Shown: in pieces, positions 47,677-60,605 of the stretch
Numbering within the stretch: position 1 is the stretch's first letter
Layout: every line of letters starts with the position of its first letter
Source: Trichuris trichiura
Lineage: Eukaryota > Nematoda > Enoplea > Trichinellida > Trichuridae
DNA: 64,000 nucleotides
Direction of reading: 5' to 3'
Assembly (NCBI GenBank): GCA_037903355.1
Contig: JBAJFE010000004.1
Location: 4,138,001-4,202,000 of the forward strand
The notes under the pieces: model-generated
What the model saw: only the letters and a program-made list of their open reading frames with translations
Database searches by the model: none
Told to the model about the DNA's origin: nothing
Position numbers and translations under genes: made by a program

Positions 47677-50600
47677 ATGGCACACTCAAAAGCGGACCTC
47701 CAGTCGATCCTCGCTACACAGCAGCAAACCCTGCAACAGTTTACCCAGCTCCAGGAACAGTTCGCTGAAACTTTACAAAGGCTCAGTCTGTCCCAAGCGT
47801 CCACCAAAAAGATGGTTTGTTCACATCCTACTCTGGATACGCTGGCAGCAAGCATCTCAGAATTTGATTAAGACCCTTGCACACAGGACACTTTCGAAAC
47901 CTGGTTTTCACGCTACGGAGACTTCTTCAACATTGAAGCTGCTGAGCTCGATGATGCAGCACGCGTTCGGTTGCTGCTACACAAGTTACGGACAAATGTA
48001 CCTAAGAAAGACGCTGACTACATTCTGCCGCGTTACCCTCGTGATGTTCGCTTTGACGAGACAGTTAACATTCTCACGCAGATGTTCGGACAGCCGCGTT
48101 CACTGTTCAACGCACGCTATCGATGCTTGAAGCTGACAAAGAACGCGCATGATAACTACATCACATATGGTGGAATCGTGAATCGTGAATGTCAGCGCTT
48201 CCAATTGGGCACGCTCAGTGAGGACAATTTTAAATGTCTCATTTTTATATGCGGTCTTCAGTCTCCGAATGATGCAGCTGTTCGACTGAAGCTTCTAAAT
48301 AAAGTCGAGACGGAGCCAAATGTCATGATAGCCAAACTCGTGGACGAATGTAATCACCTTCGCAACCTCAAGTATGATACAGAAATGGTTCAACAGTCTG
48401 CTGGAAGTAACCCTCTGGAAGTTGACAAAGTGGCAGCAAAACGGAACTCTCGAAATTCTTTCACTCAGTGCGATCGCTAATCAGACAAACAGCCTGCTCG
48501 TAAGCCCAAGACGCCTTGCTGGCTCTGTGGAGCATGGCACTACACTCGCTTCTGCCTTTATAAGTCGCATCTCTGTACCAGATATGGAGACGTGGGGCAC
48601 AAAGAAGGTTTCTGTCCACCTGCTAAAACCTTACCCTCTTTTAAAAGAAAAGTAAGTTTGCGAAAGAAATTTCAAAACAGAGGCGCAGAAACAACGCCAA
48701 GAGTCAGTTCCGCGTATGAATTGTCTTCGGTCAGTTCTAATGTCTACAGGCGTCACATCTCAGTGAATATAGAGAAGAAGGCAGTCACCTTCCAGATTGA
48801 CACCGGTTCTGACCTGACGATCATCTCTGTGCAGATCTGGAAGCAACTTGGCTCACCGCCACTTGGCGACACTTCTTCAGTCAGAGCTACGACATACAAT
48901 GGTGACACTATTCCACTACGAGGTAGCTTTAGATGTGCATATTCTTTCGGCACTCACAGCGTCTCAGGAACGTGCAACGTGTCAGACATTAGCTCAAATA
49001 ACCTACTCAGAGCAGAATAGATCTTCAAACTTGGTCTGTACGACCAACCGCTGAACAACCTACAGTCTGACTTACAGCCGGAGGATGAACGGGTACTGAT
49101 CTGCAGTCTTGAGATACGTGCCTTAAGTGCATCAAACGCTCGTGAATACGTCCACCGCCGCTATCCTGAAATTTGTAGTGACAGCCTAGGACACTGTAAG
49201 TTCGCCAAGGGATCCCTACGCCTACGGCCAGACGCGCAACCAGTGTTCCGCCCAAAGCGGCCGGTACCATACGCTGTCGTACCACAAGTAGAAGCGGAGC
49301 TTGATCGTATTGAAAAGTTAGGTGTAATCTCAAAGGTTAACTACTCCGCTTGGGCTGGACCTCGGGTGGCAGTAAGGAAGCGTAACGGTCGCCTGCGGCT
49401 CTGCGCTGATTTCTCTACAGGATTGAATGATGCCCTCGAAATGCGTCAGTATCCCTTGCTGACACCTGAGGACATTTTCGCAACTCTCAACGGTGGAACA
49501 GTGTTCTCCAAAATTGACTTCTCTGATGCCTATCTCCAGATCGAAGTAAGTGAAGAGTCAAGAGAACTCTTGACACTTAATACGCACCGCGGTTTGTACC
49601 CTTACAACCGCCTTCCTTTGGGCGTAAAGTCGGCACCAGGTATATTTCAACAAATTATGGGCACCTTGATTGCTGGTCTACGTGGAATAGTCGCATACTT
49701 GGACGACGTTATTGTGGTCGGAAAAACAGAGGAAGCCCATAAACAGAATCTGGACGCCCTTCTCCAAAGAATTGCGGAATGGGAATTTCACATTCGGCTG
49801 AGCAAATGTCAGTTTGCTATGCCCGAAGTCAATTATCTCGGCTGCATAATCAACAAGAACGGTCGCCGTCCGGACTCAAACAGAACGGCAGCTATTACTC
49901 GTATGCCAGTTCCTACAAATGTTTCACAACTCCGCTCGTTCCTACGGATGGTCAACCATTACGGCCAATTCATCCGGAACCTGTGCGATGTCAGAGCACC
50001 TCTTGACCGACTCCTTGGCAAAGACGCCAGATTTGAACGGACACCTCGATATCAACAAGCGTTTGACCAAGTCATCTCCATCATCATCTCCGACTTACTC
50101 TTGGCTCATTATGACCCTCACCAGGAGATCATTGTTGCAGCGGATGCTTCTAATAACGGCCTTGGGGCAGTTATATCACACCATTACGCTGACGGATCAG
50201 AGAAAGCTATCTCGCATGCTTCCCGTACACTCACCTCAGCAGAAAAACACTACAGTCAAATTGAGAAAGAAGCGCTGGCCTTGATTTTTGCTCTGCGGAA
50301 ATTTCACAAGATGATCCACGGACGCAGATTTACGCTTCTTACTGATCACAAACCGCTACTTGCAATTTTTGGATCAACAAATGGGGTCCCTGTGTACAAC
50401 TGCAAGCCGTCTTCAACGATGGGCAACGATGGCCCTTGCCTACAATTTTACAGTGCAATATCGCCGCACCTCTTCTTTTGGGCAGGCAGACGCCTTATCT
50501 AGGCTCATTGCGCCACAACCAAAAGATGAAGAAGTTGGCATTCCAGTGGTCAAAGCTGAAGTACAACAAGTTCTGAGAGAGTCAATTCGTGCATTACCAG

Positions 50601-51608
50601 TGACAGCACGATTAATTGCTGACGAAACTGCCAAAGATTGGCTTTTACAACGCGTTATCAAGTCCCTTAGAAGCAACTGGCCTCGACATTGTTGCAGTCC
50701 AGAACTTAGAAAATTCTTCGATCAGAAAAGTTCTCTTTCCTTGGTCGATGATTGCCTCATATATGGGGAACGTGTTGTTATTCCGTCAACACTCCAACGA
50801 CGGGTGCTGCGGCAACTGCATGAGGGACATCTAGGAGCTTCCCGCGTAAAAGCAATAGCTCACAGCCACGCATACTGGCTAAAAATTGACTCAGACATCG
50901 AAAACGTCGTCCGCAGCTGCCAACGCTGCGCCAAAGCAGCAAAGTCGCCGATCAAAATTGAGCTTTGTTCCTGGCCCAAAGCTCCACGCCCGTGGGCACG
51001 AGTCCACGATTGATTATGCTGGAACCTTTTTTGGTCACCATTTCTTGGTGATTGTTGATTCTTATTCAAAAAGGCCTGAAATATTAATGACGGACCAGAC
51101 AACAGCTAGAGTTACGGTGAGATTACTCAAAGAAGTATTTTCTCACTTCGGCATACCAGAGGTCATTGTCACTGATAACGGCACGCAATTTAGCTCTGCA
51201 GAATTCCAAGAGATGTGTGACACAAATGGAATTCAACACTTAAAGTCTCCGTCGTTTCACCCACAATCCAATGGCCAAGTTGAACGTTTCGTAGATACGT
51301 TCAAACGCGCACTTCACAAAATGAAAGGGAGAAATGAAACCATAGAAGACTTGCTAACGTTTCTTCTCGAGTATCGTTCCACACCAAATCCGACTATCAA
51401 CAACGTTCCCCCAGCGGAAGCCTTGTTTGGTCGACCACTCAGGACGTCGTTAAGCTTACTTCGCCCAAGTCGTCAACCTGTCAGCTCTGAGCGTGATCGC
51501 GCTATGCAGGAACAGTTTAACAGGGACCACGGAGCCAAGAAACGCGAGTTCTTCCAAGGTGAAGCCGTTATTGTTCGCGACTACAGACGGTCGATTACGA
51601 AGCCATAA
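47677..51608 (+). pseudogene. Gag-pol polyprotein of Ty3/gypsy element, broken
   Basis: Gag starts at ATG 47677. A CCHC zinc knuckle (CWLCGAWHYTRFC, about 48515) is followed by a second knuckle that has lost a Cys (CTRYGDVGHKEGFC). The protease has IDTGS (about 48795). The reverse transcriptase shows IDFSDAYLQI and the catalytic YLDD (about 49700). RNase H follows (AADASNNGLGA, TLLTDHKPL). The integrase has an HHCC zinc region (about 50820-50930) and catalytic IDYAG, VTDNGTQFS and SNGQVERF. Gag through RNase H lie in one frame but contain stops at 47869, 48478 and 49018; a frameshift near 50390 and another near 51010 follow. These five lesions make autonomous replication unlikely. Gag and pol share one frame, so no programmed shift is needed between them. 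Confidence 0.92.
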
Positions 51609-51975
51609 TGGACACCTGCACAAGTCCTTCACCGTCATGGAAACTGCTTATATGACATATGCGTCAACGGACTAGTGTGGAGAAGACACGCAAATCAGAT
51701 TCGGTCACGGCTCGCGGAATACCGAAGCGGATTCGCATCTCCCTCTGTTCGACACGTTTGATTTACTACCTCCAACCGCTAAGGATGTGACCCCAGAGGA
51801 ACGCATCCCGCACAAAGATCATCCAAACCACGCACTTGGTAGACAAACACCGATAGTTGTTCGTCGTTCTTCTAGAAATAGGCGTCCGCCACGACGACTG
51901 TCATATTAGCCCGACGGGGTATCGCGCATTGTAACTCAATAACAAATCCGCGTTCGATTATCTACAGCGGGAAGG

Positions 51976-52175
51976 TGTTGTATATAGCACCACTCAAACT
52001 ATTCTTGCTTATCACGTTCTGTGTGTCTCCTGCGAATCAGGACGACACGGTGTCGGAGTGTCATTGTCGGTAGCGCGAGAAGTAGGTCGTTTGTCGCTCT
52101 CTCTCTGACTTGCGCTTCTCGAGTAAATGTTCTTTCACGTTGACTGGCTCCCACACGCACGCCTGAGTTACAACA
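51976..52175 (+). repeat. 3' LTR
   Basis: 200 bp, about 90 % identical to the 5' LTR. Preceded by a purine-rich tract and followed by GTAAA. Confidence 0.93.
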
Positions 52176-52180
52176 GTAAA

Positions 52181-55100
52181 CAAAAGCAAGTAACACAGTA
52201 ATGCAATGCGCACAGTGAATTCCACATTACTAAATCGTTAGCCTCAGTTGCTGTTGCACAAATTAGGAGAAAATTTACATAACCACATGATTTAGGGTTA
52301 CAGTAAATCAGTACGCGGCTATGTTTATAAGCATTGCTAGAATGACAATGTTTTGAAGCAAACAGTTAAACTCTCGTTCGTCGCCATGTACGGAAACTAA
52401 TTTGCGTGACTACGCAGGATGAATGTTTCCGCATTAGGCTGTAGGTTTAAATCCAGCTTAAGTGTTATAATGTTCAGACATCCCCAACGAGACAGCTTAA
52501 TATAACAAATTTATGTTGAAGCTTTAACGTCTGACGTGTACGTCACAGCCAAAGAAGTGTAAATCACATTTCCCAGTACACTCATGGTTAAATTAAGAAT
52601 AAAATACAATTTTCAAGCACTGTCAGCTCACTAGGAGCACAGGCCGAATGAGATGAGCTACTAACGAAGTTAAAACCCGCCTAACCGCCATACGACAAAT
52701 TGAAGCTATTACTTTCGACGAGAAGTCCATTTCCTGTTTATTAGTACATATACAGATGCGGACAGTGAGTGAGATCTCTCGACAACCATGATAGCGAGCA
52801 GAAGTTAGATATCACTATCATAACACAACGCTACGAGTAAATTTAAAGACGGAATATTTCGCTACAAAATTGTTGATCAACATAGGGGTTGTTTCATGAT
52901 TTACTTATCTTTACTTTGTGCAGGAAGTAAAAGTTTATGGACTTTTCAATGCAGTCAATTAATGTAAAGGAGACTTCCCAACCAATCTTTTTTTGGTCTT
53001 TACTTTCCCTCTTTGCTTGACGCCTTATGTGCTATTTTCTTTTTCTACTTGTACTTCTTTTGATCACTCCCTTTGTCAAACTTCCTTTTAGTTAAAGCAA
53101 CGCAATGCATGGCTCTGACATGATATGACTACAACCACTGAAACATACCGTTTTATTATAACATGCGAACTATTGCAGGTTGCGGCTGGTGCCCCTTGTC
53201 GAACCGTACTTGATTACCGTTCACTACCTATACAGTACCAGTTGTCGCTCCAACAGTAAAACGTTCTCCCTCTGAATCCCATCATTCTCCGCTAAAGAAC
53301 GAAATCTGGCTTAGGACCTATTTCTACATAAATATCAATCAATTTAAAAGTAATTCGTAGTGGCAAGAAAACAGTGACAGTAATGAAGAACTTGCGAATC
53401 AAATATTTTGGTTAGAGAGCGAGATTTGGTGAAGTAAGTTGCACGTTACGGAAGCTTAACCGCTTTTTAAGAAACAATTTCTGGCAAAGAGTGTTGTAAA
53501 TAAGGAATGCTGAGCGTATCACCGTCATTACGTTAATAGTGAACTCCAAATGGACTATTGTTCGTTGACAGGAAGTTGATAAGCGAACGAGAAGTACTTG
53601 TCGTCATTTTTTCTGGAACTAATAAAACTCAAAGTGATTTTATTGTTTCCGGAACGAACAGCTTTAGTCGTACTGTTCACCTGCGTTGATTTTCGCTAAT
53701 CTTCTTGTCATAACTTAACACTTTGCCCCGTCGCACGTTAGAAGAACAGAATCAACGATTCTGCGAAGTTTCACCATTTTGCTAAAACAAATATGTTTGT
53801 AGAACAGTCAGCCTTAAAAGTATGCCCCAACAACATCTGCTTATTGACTTCGATATGAAAATCCCCGTCGCTGTCGGATATCCGTTTCCAATGTTCAAGA
53901 ATGGCAACAACTTTTGCCAAGAGAGATATTCGGTCTATACATTAGTTCAAGTTCTTGTTCCGGTTCGTTCATGATTTCTTTTAACGCTGTTGCCTATTGG
54001 TCGAATGCTGCGTCAGGGCTACAGAACAAAAAAGGAAGGCGTGATAGTCAGAATGCACAGAAATGTGCTCTGGAATGATGCAGATTCCATAGAACTCCCG
54101 TTTAGCTCTTTGGCGCCAGTTCAAAACGCGATATCGATGTATCGACAAATAACAGAGGTTTCCGTTCATTCTGTTTGTTTACGCTAAGCTGATCTAATCG
54201 CATTTCCAGGATGCCATTAATGCACGAACATTACACTGAAAATGCGCTCCAACAGACGCTTTCAGCTCCATTCTGAGGTACATTCGATTGCTATAGTGAC
54301 GTAGGCGCATGGGAGTCATGTTGTTACAAACATTTTACGGTTATTTGGCGTGTTATTTGTGAGCGTGAAAATTTTTAAACACGAAATCATATCATTGCTA
54401 CTTCGCCCTCAGCAGTTGCCTGGGCTTCTAATGCTAATGTCGGAAGAATGTCTTCCTCCAAAACGCATTTAAACTGTTTTATCTTGATTATACGTAACTG
54501 AATTTAAATTTACTGTATTTGATCTAACCTGCTTTCTACTAATTGCCTCAACAGTATGCCAACAATCTACTTGTGAGTTTAAGGTGACTATTTGGTCACT
54601 TTGGGCATTGCAGGTTTTTGTAAAAATTGTCCAACTCTTTAACTGCTTTGAAATTACTACCTTAAGTATTGCGCCCTCTTGAACTGACGCTTGCTGACCA
54701 GTGGCAGTGTACAGAGGCCATTGAAGATATGATGCACGGATTGTACATTTATTTTATCATCCAATAGCTGTTTCTCCAGTGGAGATCAATCAGAAATCTA
54801 CAAATCAGTTGGATAAAGATTTTGCGCAGTAGTAATCAGGAGCTGTTCGCTGGCATCGTCATTTTTAAAGCGCTTACCAAGTAACCTTATGCTCGTACCA
54901 TTCATACGTCGATGGTATCAATGAAGTCAGCTACGATATGCCCACTGATCCACGATTCAATGGTATAATGCGAAGGCATTCAAAGATATGACTGCGTCAC
55001 CTCTGGTAGCTCATTGAGAAGTGCATCACCATTCATAGTGACTTGTCACCATCGATGGCGCTCTGGCACGCATTTCCCTCACAATTTCCATCACAAACGG

Positions 55101-56309
55101 TAACAATCAACGTTGAATTACGCTTCCTTCCATTCATGGCTGCAGTGGAGAATGTTAACAGATGGCCATACTGCAAAGCGGCTGACATGAATAAATCGCA
55201 TTCGTACACCTCATTGCTTAGTGTAGTACGCCATTAATCTTTGACCAGTGACGATATCCAGAATACTACAATTGTACGATGTCGCTAAATCGCAAGTTGG
55301 AATTGGTTATGATATGCTTGCGTACAGATCATGCTACGACAGCTCACAGTGGCGCGAGCGGTACTGTTAAGACCATCTCAGTCAGACGCATCTGCTTACT
55401 GTATCAATGCGTCATCGGCTCTATGAAGTGGTACTGTTCAGTTTGAGCCATTATTTAAACTTCCACCAATGGGCAGCTACTATCCGTTCAGAGATCAATG
55501 TCTTGAACAGCTCCTGAACTAAACTGGAAGAAAATTCAAAGAAACAGACTGATGATACTTTGCTGTTGCGCATATGGGCTCAGGGAGATGAAATTCACGT
55601 ACGGCAGTCCTTCAGCTTTGTTCTCCATGTCGGGAGAGATCGCCTGGCGCTAAAGGAGCAGTGTAAAGGCAGTTGTAGTGACGTTCATTGCTCCCTACAA
55701 CTTCTACTCCGAAATTCCTTTGTAAGAAGGAGCGGCAATGACTATAGGGAAGATCCTGAGATGTAAAGACAAGCGTTGAGTGTACAGCCAAAACGAATGG
55801 TCACGTGACAGCCCCTCGTTTGACAACTGGAGTCACAATGTTGTGGGACAGTGCTTTTGGGTGCAGTCCGCTCAAGCTGGTATGGTGCCGCTATGATGTA
55901 CACTGTTCTGCTTACCGGCTGACGAACGTAAAAGGAAGACGAGCTTCGTGTCATTCTCAGTGAACTACCGCCTTTAAGAGACCTATACAAAGCTTTAGCA
56001 TTTCCTTATCGTCATTATTTCCTTATTTTAAAATCATGCTTCAAAGTTATCACAATAAAAAGTAACAAACCTACGATTTCGACAGTTTATTACCGGGTAT
56101 AAAGGTCCGCTACAACGCAGTTATAGATCATGTCAATGAGGTTTAACGGTAATGCTTCCTCAAGATAACTAAAACTTCAAAATATATTGTTCAATGAGTG
56201 TTATGCTTACGGTATACTGAATGGAATAGCGTCAAGGCAGTTTTCTAAGATTATTGAAGTCAACGTACGAATAATTAAAGGATCTGTTCGCCGCTGCTTT
56301 TTGGCTGTA
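52181..56309. other. Four-kilobase stretch without recognised gene
   Basis: No frame shows recognisable domains; the largest (about 65-82 codons) overlap on both strands and look random. No element tips or RNA genes were recognised. Confidence 0.45.
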
Positions 56310-57671
56310 CTACAAATCAGATGGTGGATCATTGTACAGAAATAAATCAGTTAACTGCCTCTTTAGAACATCTGACTCGAACGTTGTTTCACCTTCTTCC
56401 CCACTTGTTTGCGAAGGTGCGCACGAAGGTTTTGTTGCATCTTCACAGTTTTCATCATTATCTTTTGTCGAGGGTTCAGATACTTCCGGCTGCTCTTCGT
56501 TCATCAAAGACGCGGTCGCAGACTGCTGAGACTGTTTGTACAGCGAATAGTCTAGTCTTTCCTTTTGTAACATTAGGTTTGCGACAAATCTTTGTTTCTC
56601 CAATTGGTCACGAGCGACCTTATCATCTTTTTTAAGCAGCTTTTCAGCTTTTGCAATGTCCTCAAGCAACATCTTAGCAAATGAAGGCCGTTCTTTTGCA
56701 GGCGGAGCGAATAATAAATCCCGAAGAGTCATCCAGTACCTCGGGGTAGTGGTATCCTCTGGCAACTGAACGTCTGGAGAGAAGTATCTTTTTACTAATG
56801 CGTCACAAGCTTCCTTGTCAGTAGGAGGTGGACATTTGTAGTTTTTTAAAGATGGATCATGAAGCATTCCCACCTGGACGGCAATGTATGTCAGACGTTG
56901 TAGTTGATTACTAGAAAGCAAATGGAAGACGTCGTTGCTAGCAATGAGTCCAGCGAATAAGCGTTTATCCGGCGGAAATTCTTCCCAAGCTCTCATTGCA
57001 GCTGCCCAATGTTCCATGTCAGTTGACAGATATGGGTCAGCCAGGATGGGACGTTGCCATTCGTGTATGAGGTACTTTCGGATCAGATAAATGCTCTTGA
57101 TCCTAGCGTACTGCAGGAATTCACAGAGGTAACCACGTATGTCTTTACACCAAGTCAAGGAATCACGTGACTTTAAAATGAAATCCAAAACGTTAATTCG
57201 GGCAGTCAGAGAGTAACGATAAATCAAATTAACATTGGTCGCCCAAGTGACGTTCATAATGTATTTGACGTAGTCGCCTTTAAATTCCACAGAATTTATG
57301 CTGAAGAAGCATTTAACACGCGCCTGCGCCCATGCTGTGTAGGAAGTCTGATCAACGCGCTTGCCAAGTAGTATGAGCATTAGTGCCTGATTGCAATAGT
57401 TAATGGGACACTTTTCGTATGGTTCTGCTTGATGTTTTTGCATCAACTCGTCTATGATGCTCTGTTCGACATTCACTTCAATGGGAGTGTACCGCAATTC
57501 GGCATATAACGGTTTCGGATCGAAGTCGCACAAGTATCCTATCAGTGAAAGCAGTATACCATTCGAAGTTTTCACATCTTGCCAAACACCTTTGATGCAC
57601 TGCAACAATGCTTTGAAAAATGGTGATTCCAAAGTTTCACTGCTATTAATGTACAGGTTGCACTCCTGCAT
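56310..57671 (-). CDS. Unidentified 453-aa protein; possible endogenous mononegavirus nucleoprotein-like gene
   Basis: This is a single open frame of 453 codons from ATG at 57671, with an in-frame stop three codons upstream. It is the longest uninterrupted non-transposase frame in the window. Residues about 1-380 are mostly helical by composition, with aromatic-rich segments (ITAWAQARVKCFFS-like region, YLCEFLQYARIKSIYLIRKYL, then FPPDKRLFAGLIASNDVFHLL). The last ~65 residues are acidic, Ser/Pro-rich and probably disordered. No signal peptide, membrane segment, nuclease or zinc motif is seen. I do not recognise the family with certainty. The size, all-helical core, the Y-x2-IK-x-IYLIRKYL block followed by an FP...RLF segment, and the acidic tail recall nucleoproteins of negative-strand RNA viruses of the bornavirus/nyamivirus group, which are known as endogenous copies in animal genomes. 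This is inference. A splice-acceptor-like TTTTTATAG precedes the ATG, so an upstream exon is possible. Confidence 0.72.
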   Translation of the reverse strand: MQECNLYINSSETLESPFFKALLQCIKGVWQDVKTSNGILLSLIGYLCDFDPKPLYAELRYTPIEVNVEQSIIDELMQKHQAEPYEKCPINYCNQALMLILLGKRVDQTSYTAWAQARVKCFFSINSVEFKGDYVKYIMNVTWATNVNLIYRYSLTARINVLDFILKSRDSLTWCKDIRGYLCEFLQYARIKSIYLIRKYLIHEWQRPILADPYLSTDMEHWAAAMRAWEEFPPDKRLFAGLIASNDVFHLLSSNQLQRLTYIAVQVGMLHDPSLKNYKCPPPTDKEACDALVKRYFSPDVQLPEDTTTPRYWMTLRDLLFAPPAKERPSFAKMLLEDIAKAEKLLKKDDKVARDQLEKQRFVANLMLQKERLDYSLYKQSQQSATASLMNEEQPEVSEPSTKDNDENCEDATKPSCAPSQTSGEEGETTFESDVLKRQLTDLFLYNDPPSDL

Positions 57672-57961
57672 GGAAACCTATAAAAATTATCGTTTATTTG
57701 TGTAGGACAACAAATCAATTGCTTAGGCCCTAATTACTTGATCAGCTGTCACACGTTTTGCTTCCCTGCTTTTAGCTCGGACGAGAATGCTTCAAAATAA
57801 TAACAGTAACGAATATTTAAAAAACAACGGAAATAAAAAATGGGAAAAAGAGTTTTTTGACTTCTATTTCGATGTAGAAAATATTGAACGATCTACGAAG
57901 AAAGAAGCTGCATGTGCTTAAGGAAGTCGTATAATGCATATGCGAAGTTATTGCACTGAAA

Positions 57962-57969
57962 GCTTAATC
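57962..57969. other. Empty hAT target site
   Basis: A single GCTTAATC with continuous flanks; the paralogue carries a hAT element between two copies of this octamer. Confidence 0.93.
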
Positions 57970-59971
57970 GAACACCTATGCCATCGCTACCGTCTGGGTC
58001 ATAGCTTTTCGATGGACCAAATCCTATCAAGCGAAATTCTAGAACGGATCGAAATCTTGAATGAAAAAAAAATTGACCCGTCCGTTCGGGATTCAGACCT
58101 ATTGTGATCTTATGGCAAACGTACTCTCGTGAGGATACTGAAAGTAAGAGGCACGATGAAATACCTACGACCAACTCGCTTCCTACAGCATAACGTTATC
58201 TGAAAAGTGTTCCCGCAATTGGCCCTCTTGTAGCATATGCTGCATGCACCAGCGCTGACTCGTCAACGCATTCGATGGTACAAAGCGTCGCCATTGAAGT
58301 GAAGATTTTTATCTCATCCGTACGAATCCGATTCGTTATGCAAACGGAAGGACAGAAGAAATTAATTTATGCTGGAATGCTGTCAACAATTTCAAACGAT
58401 TCTGGGAGCGCTTCCCTTTGTGCTCAGCAGCGTTCATCCGTTTGACCTAAGCGACGGTAACTCAAAAAATGTCGGCGATGTCAAAGTCTTCTAACATTTG
58501 CGCCGGACATTGGCATGCTATTCATCCGCTCACAATACGAAAAGATAACATCTGCGTTCTCGTTTCGCCCCGACGCGCATCAGTGCTATAACGTCGAAGT
58601 CGAATTGCCGATTCGACTGTCGCGCCTTTGTGGCAAAGTAAAAGCGGAAAAAAGATTGCTACGAGGAATGAAACGTCATTCCTTCGGCAGCAACAGATCA
58701 TGCCAAAGAAAATGACAGCATTCCATTCCTTAAGCATGTAGGATACCATGGGTACAATGATAGAGCTAATTTTTGGAAGAAAATTTCAAATTGTGAAGGT
58801 CTAATTCTGAAGTTACCGTATCCGCTTAAAGGAAGCGAAGGTACAGCGACTGCATCATAACTTAGAGTTCGCGCAAGCTCAATCCTAACGATAATGAAGA
58901 GTTAGCATATGTTTAAGGAAAGCTATTGACCTATTGTGGTAATCAATGACTACGATTATGGCCCAAGTAGAAGCTTAAGTTTTTAGCGCAAATGCAATGT
59001 TCAGAAGAAATGCGTTAGCTACGCTCGGTTAAGAGAACAAAAATACAAACACTTTCCCTGCAACGGATTGCTAACTTTCTGTCTTATTGCAAGGCGTAAT
59101 TTGATTCATCGTGGGCCAGCGACTGCAGGAATATTTGTTCGAATGAGAAAACGCAATTCAAATTTTGTATGTAGAAAATTGACGACATTGTGAACACTAG
59201 AAGCAATCTGTTTTTCTATATGTTGAGCAACTGCTTTCTAAGAAAAACTTAAATTAAGCGCAAGCTAATAGAAAACCGTGTGCTAATTTTTAAAATTCTC
59301 TTGGCGCCAAAACGTATTTGCTTAAACGGGAAATTACCGTGCTTGCTTAGCGCTTGTCTGAGGGCAACTGGAGGTAGAGGAGACAAGTCTGTGCTGAAAC
59401 AGAGCCGATCCAATAGACCAACAATCCGCTGCAACCAACGAAACCGAGAGACGATAGGTCGGAAGAGTTACCTATAGGGTCCACTCAAGAGAAATGCAGG
59501 GTAGGTTTTTTTCTCCAGTTCAAATCAGATTTTTCCTTCAATAAATACGGAAAGACGTAAAAAATTACACAAAAGACGTATTGTCTACAATATCACTGCA
59601 AATTACACGGTCGCTTCCGGTGGGCTGTGAGCTTCTACTTCAAAGAGTGTGGAAGCGAATAGCTTGGGCCGGAGACATATCAGGCGTTTTGTAGCTATGT
59701 AAAGGGCGCATAATCTGATAACCCTGTGCTATATCTAGAATAACAGCGAAACTGCGCCGTGGATATTCGATTTGATCTATTTTCTGTCCATAGGAATGAA
59801 GTCGACAAGTACTATGTTCAGCTGTTTCCATCTGCATGTTTGTGCGGGCATGTAACCTATAAATGAAATACAAAAAGCACTAAAAATTAATTATAACACT
59901 AAAAAAGAAAACCATTTGCTTTAATAGCAACACATAGTGAAGTTTACGGGTACACTAACTGTATTTCCCAG

Positions 59972-60097
59972 AGCCCCAAGATTGCTTTTTTTTATACGGA
60001 TTGTGAGTCCCGTCAACGGGACTCACAATCCTTATAAAAAAGAAGCAACCTAGTGAAATTACACGGTCCCGTACTAAGGAACTATAGCCCCAAGATT
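59972..60097. mobile_element. 102-bp hairpin insertion with 12-bp target duplication
   Basis: AGCCCCAAGATT occurs at 59972-59983 and 60086-60097. A1 has one related site near 28500 and no insert. The insert begins with a strong hairpin, whose arms GGATTGTGAGTCCCGT and its inverse are separated by about two bases and extended by a T run against an A run. It continues with about 45 bp of unpaired sequence. Confidence 0.8.
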
Positions 60098-60605
60098 ACT
60101 TTATTCAGAACAAACGTCCATCTTTCTGGCCCGTTGTTCTTTAGTACATATTGTAGGCAATCTACTGGAGGGTAATGAAAGTTTCCCTTAACGACGTTTT
60201 TCAGGACACGTTTAGCACAATCTTCGCCCTACGCTTTGCGACTAGCTGCAGATTATCAGTAAAGGTGGGGCATTCGTCTTACTCCTTCAAGTTTGTGGAA
60301 CCTATCCACAGCTGCTTGCAACCATAATCCCGAATTTTAGAGCTCCAGCAGTCAGAGTTCTAAAGCCACCAACGTATACCAAAATATACCGTTATTTTTT
60401 GATGAAAGCAGCTCGACTAGTAATTTTGCGTCTGAGCAGGGCAACTTCATTGTTATATCATGGTCACGTTGGTAGTAAGAACAGTTTTGAGTTTTGTTGG
60501 TTTTACGAGGCACTGTTAAAAAAATGCAGGTTCGTTTCTGGCAACCGTGCCACCAACCTGCTATGCCTTTGCTGGAAAGCTTGCCGACCATTTCCTTTTG
60601 CCCTT

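Larger units (their letters stand above)
47440..52180 (+). mobile_element. Ty3/gypsy LTR retrotransposon with 5-bp target duplication
   Basis: LTRs at 47445-47644 and 51976-52175 (200 bp each, TGTTGT...ACAACA) are bounded by the 5-bp direct repeat GTAAA (47440-47444 and 52176-52180). The LTRs differ at about 19 of 200 positions by eye, so the insertion is not recent. A possible primer-binding site starts TGG at 47648 and a purine-rich tract GCGGGAAGG ends at 51975, just before the right LTR. The order gag, protease, reverse transcriptase, RNase H, integrase is that of Metaviridae (Ty3/gypsy). No envelope gene fits between the integrase end and the right LTR. Confidence 0.95.
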
